A stretch of 11,265 bases of DNA from an uncultured Veillonella sp. (GCA_900544365.1 UQVF01000055.1:1-11265); one strand, 5' to 3'; numbered from the stretch's first letter, positions 1-6,161 are shown. Program-made: numbers and translations. The notes: generated by a model from the sequence alone, not told the origin.

Positions 1-286
1 CGTACCATTTACGTCCACCATTGCGGGATAGCAAAATGACAATAGCCTTTTCCCTTGGTACACATATCTATGCGTAAATGGTACACCGTTCCATTTACGT
101 CCACCATTGCGGGATAGCAAAATGACAATAGCCTTTTCCCTTGGTACACATATCTATGCGTAAATGGTACTCCGTACCATTTACGTCCACCATTGCGGGA
201 TAGCAAAATGACAATAGCCTTTTCCCTAGGTACACATATCTATGCGTAAATGGTACACCGTATCATTTACGTCCACCATTGCGGGG

Positions 287-354
287 ACTGAAACTACACG
301 GCTAGATGCTGACTTATCAAAGATAAATCTTTAGAATTACTTCTCCATTACGGG
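287..354. repeat. About 70-bp foreign block inside repeat unit 4
   Basis: Unit 4 of the array is 155 bp instead of 83 bp. It matches the consensus up to CCATTGCGGG (276-285), then runs through unrelated AT-rich sequence, and re-enters the consensus after a second copy of the same motif, CCATTACGGG (345-354). The extra block is therefore bracketed by a 10-bp imperfect direct repeat. That is what slipped recombination between two diverged units, or insertion of a short element, would leave. No terminal inverted repeats or coding potential are visible in the block. Confidence 0.6.
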
Positions 355-489
355 ACCATACAGAATAACATTAGCCTTTTCCCCATGGTACACATATCTA
401 TGCGTAAATGGTACTCCGTACCATTTACGTCCACCATTGCGGGATAGCAAAATGACATTAGCCTTTTCCCCTGAGTACACATATCTATG

Positions 490-516
490 CGTAAATAGTG
501 CACCGCACTATTTACG
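490..516. repeat. Variant junction palindrome with compensated arms
   Basis: At this junction the left arm is CGTAAATAGTGC and the right arm is GCACTATTTACG, with a 3-base ACC loop. Both arms differ from the array consensus (CGTAAATGGTAC and GTACCATTTACG) at two positions each, and the changes are exactly complementary, so a perfect 12-bp stem is kept. Within-unit pairing of the same arms is not preserved. The unit that matters is therefore the junction hairpin, not the end-to-end pairing of an 83-bp element. Confidence 0.8.
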
Positions 517-686
517 TCCACCATTGCGGGGACAAGCAAAATTACGTTATCCTTTCCCCTAGGTACACATATCTATACGTACAAAGGGCACCGTAATGCT
601 TGTGTCCGATCAATGCAGGGCAACAAAATCACATTTTCTTGTTATGAAATAAATGATTTGTTAACAATAAACATACAACGACAAAA

Positions 687-756
687 AGCACGGTCTCTTC
701 CTTTATAAACAATATGACATACTGTTTATAAAGGAAGAGCCGTGCTCTTCTTTTTT
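687..756. terminator. Long bidirectional hairpin terminator
   Basis: A stem of about 24 bp is formed by 687-711 and 723-746 (arms beginning AGCACGG and ending CCGTGCT), broken only by one bulged T at 694, with an 11-base loop. On the minus strand it lies 23 bases after the stop codon of the last small gene and is followed by five T residues (687-683). On the plus strand it is followed by CTTCTTTTTT. It should end transcription of the four-gene operon and also block transcription arriving from the repeat array. The stem is longer than most intrinsic terminators. Confidence 0.85.
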
Positions 757-768
757 ATTAGCCTATGC

Positions 769-1311
769 TTAATTATAGCTTTCCATAATCTCCTCAAATG
801 TATATAAATTAAATTGCGCTTTAAGGCGATCTAAATATTCTAATACATAGTCGGTTTCTTCACTTGCCGTGTGTAGTAACACATCTATACTAATACCTTC
901 TGGTACAAATTCATTAGTGTTATATAGAAGCACATAGCTAAAGATATCTGGACCTTCGTTGTGCATAACAACTCCGGTCTTACAATAATTATTCGCATCT
1001 TGCAAAATAGCGTCTATCTCATTACGTGATAAATGCTCAGTATCTACTGGATATATAGTATGAATCGTTAGTCCTAAGCATGCATCTTCCATTATAATAA
1101 CTGTTAATTGGTCATTTTTATGAAACATACGATATTCTAAAACTTGATTTCCATGTTCATCTTTCTTGCTTGAAACATCTTTGCCATCACGTAATAATGC
1201 CTTTTCTACAACTTGCATTACTGGTGTGCTTGAATTGCTATACCATCTCTCCAAGCTCTTCCCTTGTCTAATTATTCTTGCTATTCTTTCTTTTCCATCA
1301 AATAGTCCCAT
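769..1311 (-). CDS. Hypothetical protein, YbjN/secretion-chaperone-like fold (paralogue 4 of 4)
   Basis: This encodes a 180-residue acidic protein. The ATG follows a strong AGGAGG (1316-1321). No signal peptide or membrane segment is evident. After a short N-terminal segment (MGLFDG, then a basic stretch), the predicted order is helix (about 30-43), four strands (about 48-85, including YRMFHKND and LTVIIMEDACLGLTIHTIYPVD), helix (about 95-110), two strands, and a long C-terminal helix (about 145-175). This resembles the YbjN / type III secretion chaperone sandwich, and the three genes upstream share the layout. Those folds usually mediate protein-protein contacts rather than catalysis. It is last in the cluster, 94 bp after the preceding gene and just before the strong terminator. 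The fold is inferred by eye from sequence pattern, and the function is unknown. Confidence 0.8.
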   Translation of the reverse strand: MGLFDGKERIARIIRQGKSLERWYSNSSTPVMQVVEKALLRDGKDVSSKKDEHGNQVLEYRMFHKNDQLTVIIMEDACLGLTIHTIYPVDTEHLSRNEIDAILQDANNYCKTGVVMHNEGPDIFSYVLLYNTNEFVPEGISIDVLLHTASEETDYVLEYLDRLKAQFNLYTFEEIMESYN

Positions 1312-1405
1312 GATTCCTCCTATTTTCTTGTTAGCATTTTACATCTTATCTATTTAAAGTAAGGCGTATAGTAACGCATACTGATCAATATCCTTATACT
1401 ATGTA

Positions 1406-1915
1406 TCATGGCCCATACTTCTTAGCTACTTCTTTAAATGCATTTAAGGCTAACTCCACTTCTTGTTCAAAAAGGGATATAAGTTGTGCCCCTAAATCTT
1501 CATAAGGATAAAAGTGTATTCGGCAAAATTCATGTAAATAATTAATTGATTCACTTTCTGGTGCATATATAACATGCCCCATGTCTGTAATCACCTGTTC
1601 CTGGATTTCTCTCACGATTTGATCTGTTAAATCCTTTGGGATTCCATTTAAGTCTAATGGATATCTTACATAGGCAAGTACTGAATCATCATCTACTTCC
1701 ACTATCATCACACCTGTTCGTGTTCCTTCATTGAATATCATGTAGGCTAGATTGGTGCTTCCTTCATCATCAATCGTTTTATGAAGGATATATCCATTCT
1801 CTCTCAATGCAGCTTCAAATTCATGAATCAAAGGTTGTTCTACTGGTTTTGTGCTTTGTGCATTAGCGTGTGAACTACTCTCCACAAACTTTCTCAACCC
1901 ATCATATAACTTCAT
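1406..1915 (-). CDS. Hypothetical protein, YbjN/secretion-chaperone-like fold (paralogue 3 of 4)
   Basis: This encodes a 169-residue acidic protein, with an ATG preceded by GAGG at suitable spacing. The N-terminus MKLYDGLRKFVE recalls MGLFDGKERIAR of the downstream gene, followed by a short polar linker and then the shared core. The core has a helix (about 28-41), strands through LAYMIFNEGT and TGVMIVEVDDDSVLAYVRYPLD, a helix (about 93-110), the strand pair GHVIYAPESESINYLHEFCRIHF, and a C-terminal helix (about 138-165). The matching strand-loop-strand ending in YPxD supports common descent with the last gene of the cluster. It starts 15 bp after the upstream gene's stop, so the two are very likely co-transcribed. 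No catalytic motif is visible and the function is unknown. Confidence 0.8.
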   Translation of the reverse strand: MKLYDGLRKFVESSSHANAQSTKPVEQPLIHEFEAALRENGYILHKTIDDEGSTNLAYMIFNEGTRTGVMIVEVDDDSVLAYVRYPLDLNGIPKDLTDQIVREIQEQVITDMGHVIYAPESESINYLHEFCRIHFYPYEDLGAQLISLFEQEVELALNAFKEVAKKYGP

Positions 1916-1930
1916 AGTTTTTCCTCGTCT

Positions 1931-2341
1931 CTATTTAAAACACAGTAAAATATGCGTACCTAATTGGCAAGCCATTTGCCTTACCATAACTCCTATCTTA
2001 GAACCAGACGCTAGTTCTCGATTGACTGCAAAAGGTGCAAAAAATCGACATATTCTTTCGTCATAAAACAAAACTTCATCATTCAACTTAGTATTAACAG
2101 TATTTATGATTTCCTCCCTTATTGCTTTATCCACAAATCGATAGGGAATCACATCATATACACTCACCCCCATAGTGTCTTCATTGATTTCATACGCATA
2201 TATTAACATCGAATTTTCATCTTCAAAAGGCAAATCAAAGATCATTCCCTTTTTCCCTTCTAATCTTCCAAACCTTGTGAAAGAAAATCCCTCTTGTTTA
2301 AACGATTCCATGCATTCATCTATTAAGCTTTTTCGTTCCAT
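1931..2341 (-). CDS. Hypothetical protein, YbjN/secretion-chaperone-like fold (paralogue 2 of 4)
   Basis: With the start chosen here the protein has 136 residues and begins MERKSLIDE. A GTG at 2359 would add six residues, but it has no spaced SD of its own, and the perfect TAAGGAGG (2347-2354) lies between it and the ATG at 2341, five bases upstream of that ATG. The protein is the smallest of the four and consists almost only of the shared core: helix (SLIDECMESFKQEG), strands including MIFDLPFEDENSMLIYAYEINEDTMGVSVYDVIP, helix (about 70-87), a strand pair, and a C-terminal helix that is shorter than in its neighbours. It begins 23 bp after the upstream stop and ends 15 bp before the next start. 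The function is unknown. Confidence 0.78.
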   Translation of the reverse strand: MERKSLIDECMESFKQEGFSFTRFGRLEGKKGMIFDLPFEDENSMLIYAYEINEDTMGVSVYDVIPYRFVDKAIREEIINTVNTKLNDEVLFYDERICRFFAPFAVNRELASGSKIGVMVRQMACQLGTHILLCFK

Positions 2342-2346
2342 TCTAT

Positions 2347-2354
2347 CCTCCTTA
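2347..2354 (-). promoter_or_regulatory. Start-deciding Shine-Dalgarno
   Basis: On the minus strand TAAGGAGG is followed by ATAGA and then ATG (2341). This excludes the longer GTG reading at 2359, because the SD lies inside the extra codons. Confidence 0.85.
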
Positions 2355-2364
2355 CACACATCTC

Positions 2365-2979
2365 CTAGGATCTACCATACTGTAACCGAATATTAGGCAT
2401 TGCGTTAGTAAGAAGCACTTCTAATCCCCAAATTGTCTTCATAACCATTTCAGCAAATTCATCGTCATCGGTAATACTATCTCTATTCAGCACTAACACA
2501 AAATTTATACTATGTTCTAAGTTATAATACGTGAGATTTCCATTAGGCACTTGTTGCTCCACAGATCTTTTTATAGTAATTAAATCTGATATATTGAAAG
2601 TCCCAGGTTTCATAACTAGTCTAAAACTCACAAGCACCATATGGGGATAGTTCGGTATTTCCTTAATAAGGAGTTCTTTCATACCCTCATCATCTACATA
2701 GTCTGACACAATATAGTGAAGATCATTTCCTTGTGCATCTTTTTCCTTGCCACATGTAAAAAGCTTACCATAATCTCCGAAGATCATTTTAACTTCTTCT
2801 ATAAGAGGCAATTCTTTACGAGCTAGCTCTTTCTCTACTTTGACTTCTTTTACCGGTTCTACCTTCTTATTTACCTTAGATAGTTCTCCATCTTGTTTTG
2901 ATATTCTTCCACCTTGTTTCGGCATTGTTCTTACTGAAGATTTCTTACCAAATATTAATTCTTTCAACCATGTCCACAT
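2365..2979 (-). CDS. Hypothetical protein with basic linker and YbjN-like core (paralogue 1 of 4)
   Basis: This encodes a 204-residue protein, first in the small-gene cluster. Its ATG follows AAGGAG with five bases between. The N-terminus MWTWLKELIFGKK is an aromatic, amphipathic-looking stretch that is too short for a confident transmembrane helix but could touch a membrane or a partner. A lysine-rich, low-complexity linker follows (about 14-58). The C-terminal core (about 60-200) has the cluster's shared pattern: helix LIEEVKMIFGDYG, strands through LHYIVSDYVDD and MVLVSFRLVM, a helix (about 132-145), the strand pair NLTYYNLEHSINFVLVLNRD, and a final helix (about 170-190). No enzyme motif is visible. 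A short inverted repeat lies about 30-55 bp upstream, and no clear -35/-10 pair was found. The function is unknown. Confidence 0.8.
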   Translation of the reverse strand: MWTWLKELIFGKKSSVRTMPKQGGRISKQDGELSKVNKKVEPVKEVKVEKELARKELPLIEEVKMIFGDYGKLFTCGKEKDAQGNDLHYIVSDYVDDEGMKELLIKEIPNYPHMVLVSFRLVMKPGTFNISDLITIKRSVEQQVPNGNLTYYNLEHSINFVLVLNRDSITDDDEFAEMVMKTIWGLEVLLTNAMPNIRLQYGRS

Positions 2980-3010
2980 AGGCTCTCCTTTCTCTCAACC
3001 TACTACGGCT

Positions 3011-3034
3011 ACTACATACTTAATATCATGTAGT
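3011..3034. promoter_or_regulatory. Small inverted repeat upstream of the four-gene cluster
   Basis: ACTACAT (3011-3017) and ATGTAGT (3028-3034) form a perfect 7-bp inverted repeat with a 10-base gap, 32-55 bases upstream of the first ATG of the cluster. It could be an operator or a 5' UTR hairpin. Inverted repeats this short also occur by chance in AT-rich DNA. Confidence 0.3.
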
Positions 3035-3068
3035 TAATCCCTAATTTACAATACAATTTGTACACCCT

Positions 3069-3173
3069 TATATCGTCATTTCTATACATTCTTATGATAG
3101 CATTTACATATATCATCATTTCTATATATTCTTACGATAGAATTTATAAGATGTACCTTCTTATGATAGTCTA
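3069..3173. repeat. Degenerate direct repeats in the cas2-downstream gap
   Basis: The stretches TCATTTCTATACATTCTTAT and TCATTTCTATATATTCTTAC recur about 40 bp apart, each followed by GATAG. A third, truncated copy (CTTCTTATGATAG) follows after about 29 bp. On the minus strand the shared core reads CTATCRTAAGAA. The rest of the 2980-3284 gap is AT-rich with no credible gene. A plus-strand frame across it starts with TTG, lacks an SD and is mostly Tyr/Ile, as expected from the repeats. The role is unknown: leftover minisatellite, binding sites or decayed repeats. Confidence 0.6.
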
Positions 3174-3241
3174 CCTCCCTCCTTATGACTTATTTTACAT
3201 CTACTTCATACACTTAGTATATACCATAGGGATATTTCCAT

Positions 3242-3260
3242 TTTACAAAAGTCCCGATAG
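3242..3260. repeat. 19-bp direct repeat, copy downstream of cas2
   Basis: TTTACAAAAGTCCCGATAG here matches TTTACAAAAGTCCCAATAG at 3613-3631 with one difference. The two copies bracket cas2 in the same orientation, 371 bp apart. Confidence 0.75.
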
Positions 3261-3286
3261 TTAATTTTACTTTTTTTCGGACTTTT
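3247..3286 (-). terminator. Weak terminator-like hairpin after cas2
   Basis: On the minus strand AAAAGTCC (3286-3279) begins within the cas2 TAA stop codon and can pair with GGACTTTT (3254-3247), plus one G-C pair across a bulge. The loop is about 21 bases and A-rich. The T-run lies inside the 3' arm. The large loop and low GC make it a poor terminator on paper, but its place directly after cas2 is right. Confidence 0.35.
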
Positions 3287-3560
3287 ATATCACGTAGCAA
3301 TCATCCCGCTTCACATCGCCAAGGCCATAAGATTTCACATCTTTTTCATTACGAATGACATACACCCGAAAGGAATCCACCTCCAAATCTAAACATGCTA
3401 AGGCCCGCTCAATCATCCGATTACACTGGGATGGTGCCAACATAGCTTCAAAGGCGGATTCTTGTACACGCATGCCATAATACTCCATAATCCTAACTAG
3501 TTTACTTCGCCTTTTATCATCTGCCACATCATAAATTGCTAAGGTTAGATACTGTGTCAT
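3285..3560 (-). CDS. cas2: CRISPR-associated endoribonuclease/integration protein Cas2
   Basis: This encodes a 91-residue protein of normal Cas2 length. The N-terminus LTLAIYDVADDKRRSKLVRIMEYYG has the first ferredoxin strand with the conserved Asp of YDV, then the D-D-x-R-x-K segment and the first helix. MRVQESAFEA is the typical RVQ-S-hydrophobic-E second strand, and FRVYVIRN is the later strand before a short tail. Cas2 dimers bridge two Cas1 dimers in the complex that inserts new spacers into CRISPR arrays, and some members cleave nucleic acid in vitro. The SD is GAAAGGAG, eight bases before ATG. No cas1 is in the window. The gene is separated from the effector operon by a terminator and has its own likely promoter, so it is regulated apart. 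It could be a remnant of a larger adaptation module or work with a Cas1 encoded elsewhere. Confidence 0.95.
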   Translation of the reverse strand: MTQYLTLAIYDVADDKRRSKLVRIMEYYGMRVQESAFEAMLAPSQCNRMIERALACLDLEVDSFRVYVIRNEKDVKSYGLGDVKRDDCYVI

Positions 3561-3586
3561 TGCAAACTCTCCTTTCTATCTCTTGT

Positions 3587-3595
3587 ATTGTACCA
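3587..3595 (-). promoter_or_regulatory. Putative extended -10 element of cas2
   Basis: On the minus strand TTGGTACAAT holds a TGnTACAAT extended -10 about 27 bases upstream of the cas2 ATG, which leaves a short leader containing the SD. The hexamer 17 bases further upstream (AAATTT) is a poor -35, which extended -10 promoters tolerate. The terminator just upstream makes a separate promoter here likely. Confidence 0.45.
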
Positions 3596-3612
3596 ATTTC
3601 GATAGAATCAAA

Positions 3613-3631
3613 TTTACAAAAGTCCCAATAG
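3613..3631. repeat. 19-bp direct repeat, copy upstream of cas2
   Basis: TTTACAAAAGTCCCAATAG matches 3242-3260 with one difference. It sits between the effector-operon terminator and the cas2 promoter. The repeat could be a recombination footprint, a target-site-like scar or a degenerate CRISPR-type repeat. Nothing in the sequence decides between these. Confidence 0.75.
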
Positions 3632-3660
3632 AAAAGCGCCAGCTCATGTGAGCTGACGCT
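3631..3660 (-). terminator. Intrinsic terminator of the type III-D effector operon
   Basis: Plus-strand arms AGCGCCAGCTCA (3635-3646) and TGAGCTGACGCT (3649-3660) are complementary except for one position, which is a U-G wobble in the minus-strand RNA, with a 2-base loop (probably widened in vivo). On the minus strand the stem is followed by TTTTC. It lies 33 bases after the stop codon of the last RAMP gene and before the cas2 promoter, so it separates the two units. On the plus strand GTTTTC follows, so weak bidirectional action is possible. Confidence 0.8.
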
Positions 3661-3692
3661 GTTTTCATCTGTGACATACTATGTAAAGATAT

Positions 3693-5558
3693 CTATAGAT
3701 TTCCTTTTAAGGATACTTTTTTAAATTTTTCAACTGGTAATAATGATGTACGGTCTACAAAACGTGTATCCTGTTTGTTGCCAATACGCATCATTTCCGT
3801 TTTTGCATTTTTATCAGATCCTAACGCATTTGGGTCCATCATAATATATAGTTCGTTCATCGACTTTTTCAAACTAGTATAATGCGGTCCCATGGACTTC
3901 TCTGCATAGTAATCAAAGCTTTCTATTAATGCATCTACAGAGTTCGTATTTCCCTCTATTGGCCAGTCTTTATGCATAGGCACAATCCCATCACTAGACC
4001 ACATAGCATGACTAGTATACACATCTTCTCGCTCTAAGAACAGTTTGGATGTGATACTTATGCTACCCCAGCCAATGGACTTCCCTTTACCGATTTTATA
4101 TTGTCGTTTGGAGTTTCTCGTACCAAGGTCGCCACCATGTGAACCAGTCCCCAAAAACAACACTTTACAAAGAGCTCCTAATTCTTCCGTAGTCAGTGAT
4201 TTAAAATAAAGCTTACCTGTGAAAGTCACCCCTGGTTTTACACGGTTTTTACACTTAGTGGTTACATCACTATTATCCGATTCATTTTTTGTTTCATTAC
4301 GATGCCAATATTGTTTTACACCACGAATCGTAGCATCCGTATTATCCCAATGTGACCGTTTGTCACTTTTTTCTTGGTCCAAATATAATTGGAATGATGT
4401 AGGGTTAGGTCCTAACAGAGCAACCGGCACTACTTTTTTGTCTAAATAGTTTCCTTGTTTTAAAGAAGCTTCACTCAATTTAGCATCACTAAATGAAAGT
4501 CTGCCACCCCAGTATTCTTTTAAACCAAACACTAAATCCGTAAAATCTACTCGACCCGTTTTCAATGTGGTTGGAACATGTGCTCCAATAGAATTAGTAT
4601 AGGGAATGCGATAGTACAATGGAGCTCCAAAATGGATAACCTGATTATTCTTAAGTGTAAAAAAGCAAGGTGCTACCAAATCAGCCGTAGGAATTCCTGT
4701 ATACTTAGCTGCAAGAGCCCCTTTGGCTGCACAATCTGTTAGTACATCAAGCCCTTTTCTACGCTCATCAGATTTATAGGCTTCAATCACTTCATTAGGA
4801 ACTACATATTTTGTTGCTTTGTTCCATTTGAAAGCATATTTATTATTTCTACCTCTATTACGCCCCTTCGCATTCAAGCATTTAATAACAATATCTACTT
4901 TTTTAGAACGATCAAAATTTTCCCAGTTCACCTTTTTAGTAGGATAATCCGTAGTTCTACAATCTTCTTTCGTAGAGGAAGCGCATAAATAGATATGCCA
5001 ATGAACGCCATCTACATCTCGACTACGTACCAAGAATCCACGTTTTCTCAAGTCTTTCGCCTTTGTATTTCTATCTCCTAATTGCATAGAATTCATATAA
5101 GAACTCTGTGCTTCAGAGGCATGCTTAGAACTTGCCACACCACGATAATACAATGATTTTTCAGTAAAGTCTTCTCCTTGTCTGAACGAACTTGCTGTCA
5201 CCACTTTAAATAAGTTTCGTATCATACCACGAAGAGAGCTGCCAGGAATCATCGGTTCATCATTATGGATGGCAAAGAAAGAACTTTCACCGCTATTCTC
5301 GCCGTAACCGCCTACCAAGGTAGATGTTTTTGTGGTAATATCTACTTCAATATATCCAGAATGTGTACCAAAATCACGTACATAAGCTAGATACGAATCA
5401 TAGATTGCTTCTCCATTTTTATAGTTATCTACATCAATCCCTTTCCACCCTTTAGGAACACAAATATCTGTTGGCAAGGACACAAAATTATACGGTGCTG
5501 TTGCAATTAGACCACTATTTCGTTTATCTATAAATTTATCTTTTACTTGTGGTGCCAT
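3693..5558 (-). CDS. Large RAMP protein, TIGR03986 family (Cas7 with insertions, type III-D)
   Basis: This encodes a 621-residue protein. The N-terminal APYNFVSLP (21-29), followed by the loop GGYGENSGESSFF (83-95) and IPGSSLRGMIRN (104-115), is the hallmark of the TIGR03986 RAMP family found in type III-D loci. Later RAMP landmarks are DLVFG (341-345), GGRLSFSDA (351-359) and the glycine-rich GKGKSIGWGSI (490-500). A single-domain Cas7 has about 200-250 residues, so roughly 350 residues are insertions or extensions. The long basic segment 160-280 is the likeliest insertion. The loop where active Cas7 subunits carry a cleaving Asp has Glu and Ser but no Asp, so this subunit is probably structural or specialised for an end of the crRNA. 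It starts 4 bp after csx19, with its SD (GAGGAG) inside the csx19 end, which suggests translational coupling. It is last in the operon before the terminator. Confidence 0.9.
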   Translation of the reverse strand: MAPQVKDKFIDKRNSGLIATAPYNFVSLPTDICVPKGWKGIDVDNYKNGEAIYDSYLAYVRDFGTHSGYIEVDITTKTSTLVGGYGENSGESSFFAIHNDEPMIPGSSLRGMIRNLFKVVTASSFRQGEDFTEKSLYYRGVASSKHASEAQSSYMNSMQLGDRNTKAKDLRKRGFLVRSRDVDGVHWHIYLCASSTKEDCRTTDYPTKKVNWENFDRSKKVDIVIKCLNAKGRNRGRNNKYAFKWNKATKYVVPNEVIEAYKSDERRKGLDVLTDCAAKGALAAKYTGIPTADLVAPCFFTLKNNQVIHFGAPLYYRIPYTNSIGAHVPTTLKTGRVDFTDLVFGLKEYWGGRLSFSDAKLSEASLKQGNYLDKKVVPVALLGPNPTSFQLYLDQEKSDKRSHWDNTDATIRGVKQYWHRNETKNESDNSDVTTKCKNRVKPGVTFTGKLYFKSLTTEELGALCKVLFLGTGSHGGDLGTRNSKRQYKIGKGKSIGWGSISITSKLFLEREDVYTSHAMWSSDGIVPMHKDWPIEGNTNSVDALIESFDYYAEKSMGPHYTSLKKSMNELYIMMDPNALGSDKNAKTEMMRIGNKQDTRFVDRTSLLPVEKFKKVSLKGNL

Positions 5559-5562
5559 TGTC

Positions 5563-6150
5563 TCACTCCTCTGTCATATCTACAATATCCACATATCGGT
5601 ATTGGCTATATCCAGCTTGTCCTGTCATATGTGAAGATGTTATGTAATTTCTAGTCTTTAATCCTAAGCGCTTACTTTGTAAATCCGTGGGCACTACTTG
5701 TTTCATTTTACGCCCCTTATCAGCTAATACCGCAAATCCATCATTAGATTCACTAAATTCGCCAAATAAAGGGTGAATACTATCTACAAACTGAATTTCC
5801 ATTCCCTCATCATCACTAGGTGCGTCTTGTACATGATATCCTACCAAGTTTCCATCTACACATTGAGCGTACACTTCTTCATTGGCATTAAACACTCGTA
5901 CTTCCACAATTCCTTTTCTATCATATTGCGTTGCATCGCTCCAACGAATCTCTGTACCATCCCATTGGCCCCAAAGAACTGCATGATGCATCCAAAGAAC
6001 AATCTTACCCGTTCCACTCAAATAGTTGCATAAGGGAGTGATATCACCAGAAAAAGCTTCTTCAATATCTTTTACGGCCACATGTCCCTGCTGGACTGTT
6101 AGCTGTTTCAAGGGACTAATTTGTTTCATATCTATGTCATTTCTATTCAT
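5563..6150 (-). CDS. csx19: CRISPR-associated protein Csx19 (TIGR03984-like)
   Basis: This encodes a 195-residue acidic protein. It matches the Csx19 layout: KIVLWMHHAVLWGQWDGTEI with a following RW (about 49-70), the strand VEVRVFNANEEVYAQCVDGN (about 82-101), a variable acidic middle, and a C-terminal L-x-x-R-x-Y-x8-G-x5-R-Y-D type ending (LKTRNYITSSHMTGQAGYSQYRYVDI). Csx19 is specific to type III-D loci and is reported as a subunit of the related III-D variant complex. It carries no known catalytic residues. The ATG has AGAGGA eight bases upstream and lies 11 bp after the preceding stop. The family assignment rests on these motifs plus its place between two Cas7-type genes. Confidence 0.85.
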   Translation of the reverse strand: MNRNDIDMKQISPLKQLTVQQGHVAVKDIEEAFSGDITPLCNYLSGTGKIVLWMHHAVLWGQWDGTEIRWSDATQYDRKGIVEVRVFNANEEVYAQCVDGNLVGYHVQDAPSDDEGMEIQFVDSIHPLFGEFSESNDGFAVLADKGRKMKQVVPTDLQSKRLGLKTRNYITSSHMTGQAGYSQYRYVDIVDMTEE

Positions 6151-6161
6151 GATACTATCCT

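Larger units (their letters stand above)
1..640. repeat. Tandem array of about seven 86-bp units with palindromic junctions
   Basis: The block CCATTTACGTCCACCATTGC recurs at about 5, 91 and 177, with variants at 263, 421 and 508, giving a period of 86 bp (87 in one unit). Each unit starts with the arm GTACCATTTACG and ends with CGTAAATGGTAC. Three bases (ACC or TCC) separate the end arm of one unit from the start arm of the next, so each junction is a palindrome with 12-bp arms. The roughly 59 bp between junctions are nearly identical in units 1 to 3. Unit 4 carries about 70 extra bases, and unit 6 and the partial unit 7 (593 to about 640) are decayed. The first unit begins at the window edge, so the array probably continues to the left. 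The period is not a multiple of three, so any reading frame shifts at each unit and the array is not coding. The family is not recognised. It may be an intergenic repeat, a structured RNA or a protein-binding array. Confidence 0.93.

Noticed and set aside
9..539. Minus-strand open frames (9-206 and 348-539) inside the left array, encoding YHLRIDMCT-type peptides
   Set aside because: They simply translate the 86-bp repeat. The period is not divisible by three, so the same DNA is read in different frames in successive units, and no SD or conserved product is present.
1..640. CRISPR array
   Set aside because: The palindromic junctions recall CRISPR repeats, but the 59-bp segments between them are nearly identical instead of unique, and the arms are degenerate.
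658..667. Palindrome TTGTTAACAA near the long terminator
   Set aside because: A single 10-bp palindrome in AT-rich DNA is expected by chance, and nothing nearby suggests an operator.
1326..1400. Possible hairpin or promoter between the last two small genes
   Set aside because: Only a 4-base stem (GCGT with ACGC) was found, and no clear -35/-10 pair. This is not enough to call.
2342..2359. GTG start adding MCKEDR to the second small paralogue
   Set aside because: The best SD of the cluster sits between this GTG and the ATG at 2341, so the downstream ATG is the likely start.
3058..3264. Plus-strand 68-residue hydrophobic Tyr/Ile-rich frame
   Set aside because: It starts with TTG, has no SD, overlaps degenerate AT-rich direct repeats and the 19-bp cas2 repeat, and its composition follows from the repeats.
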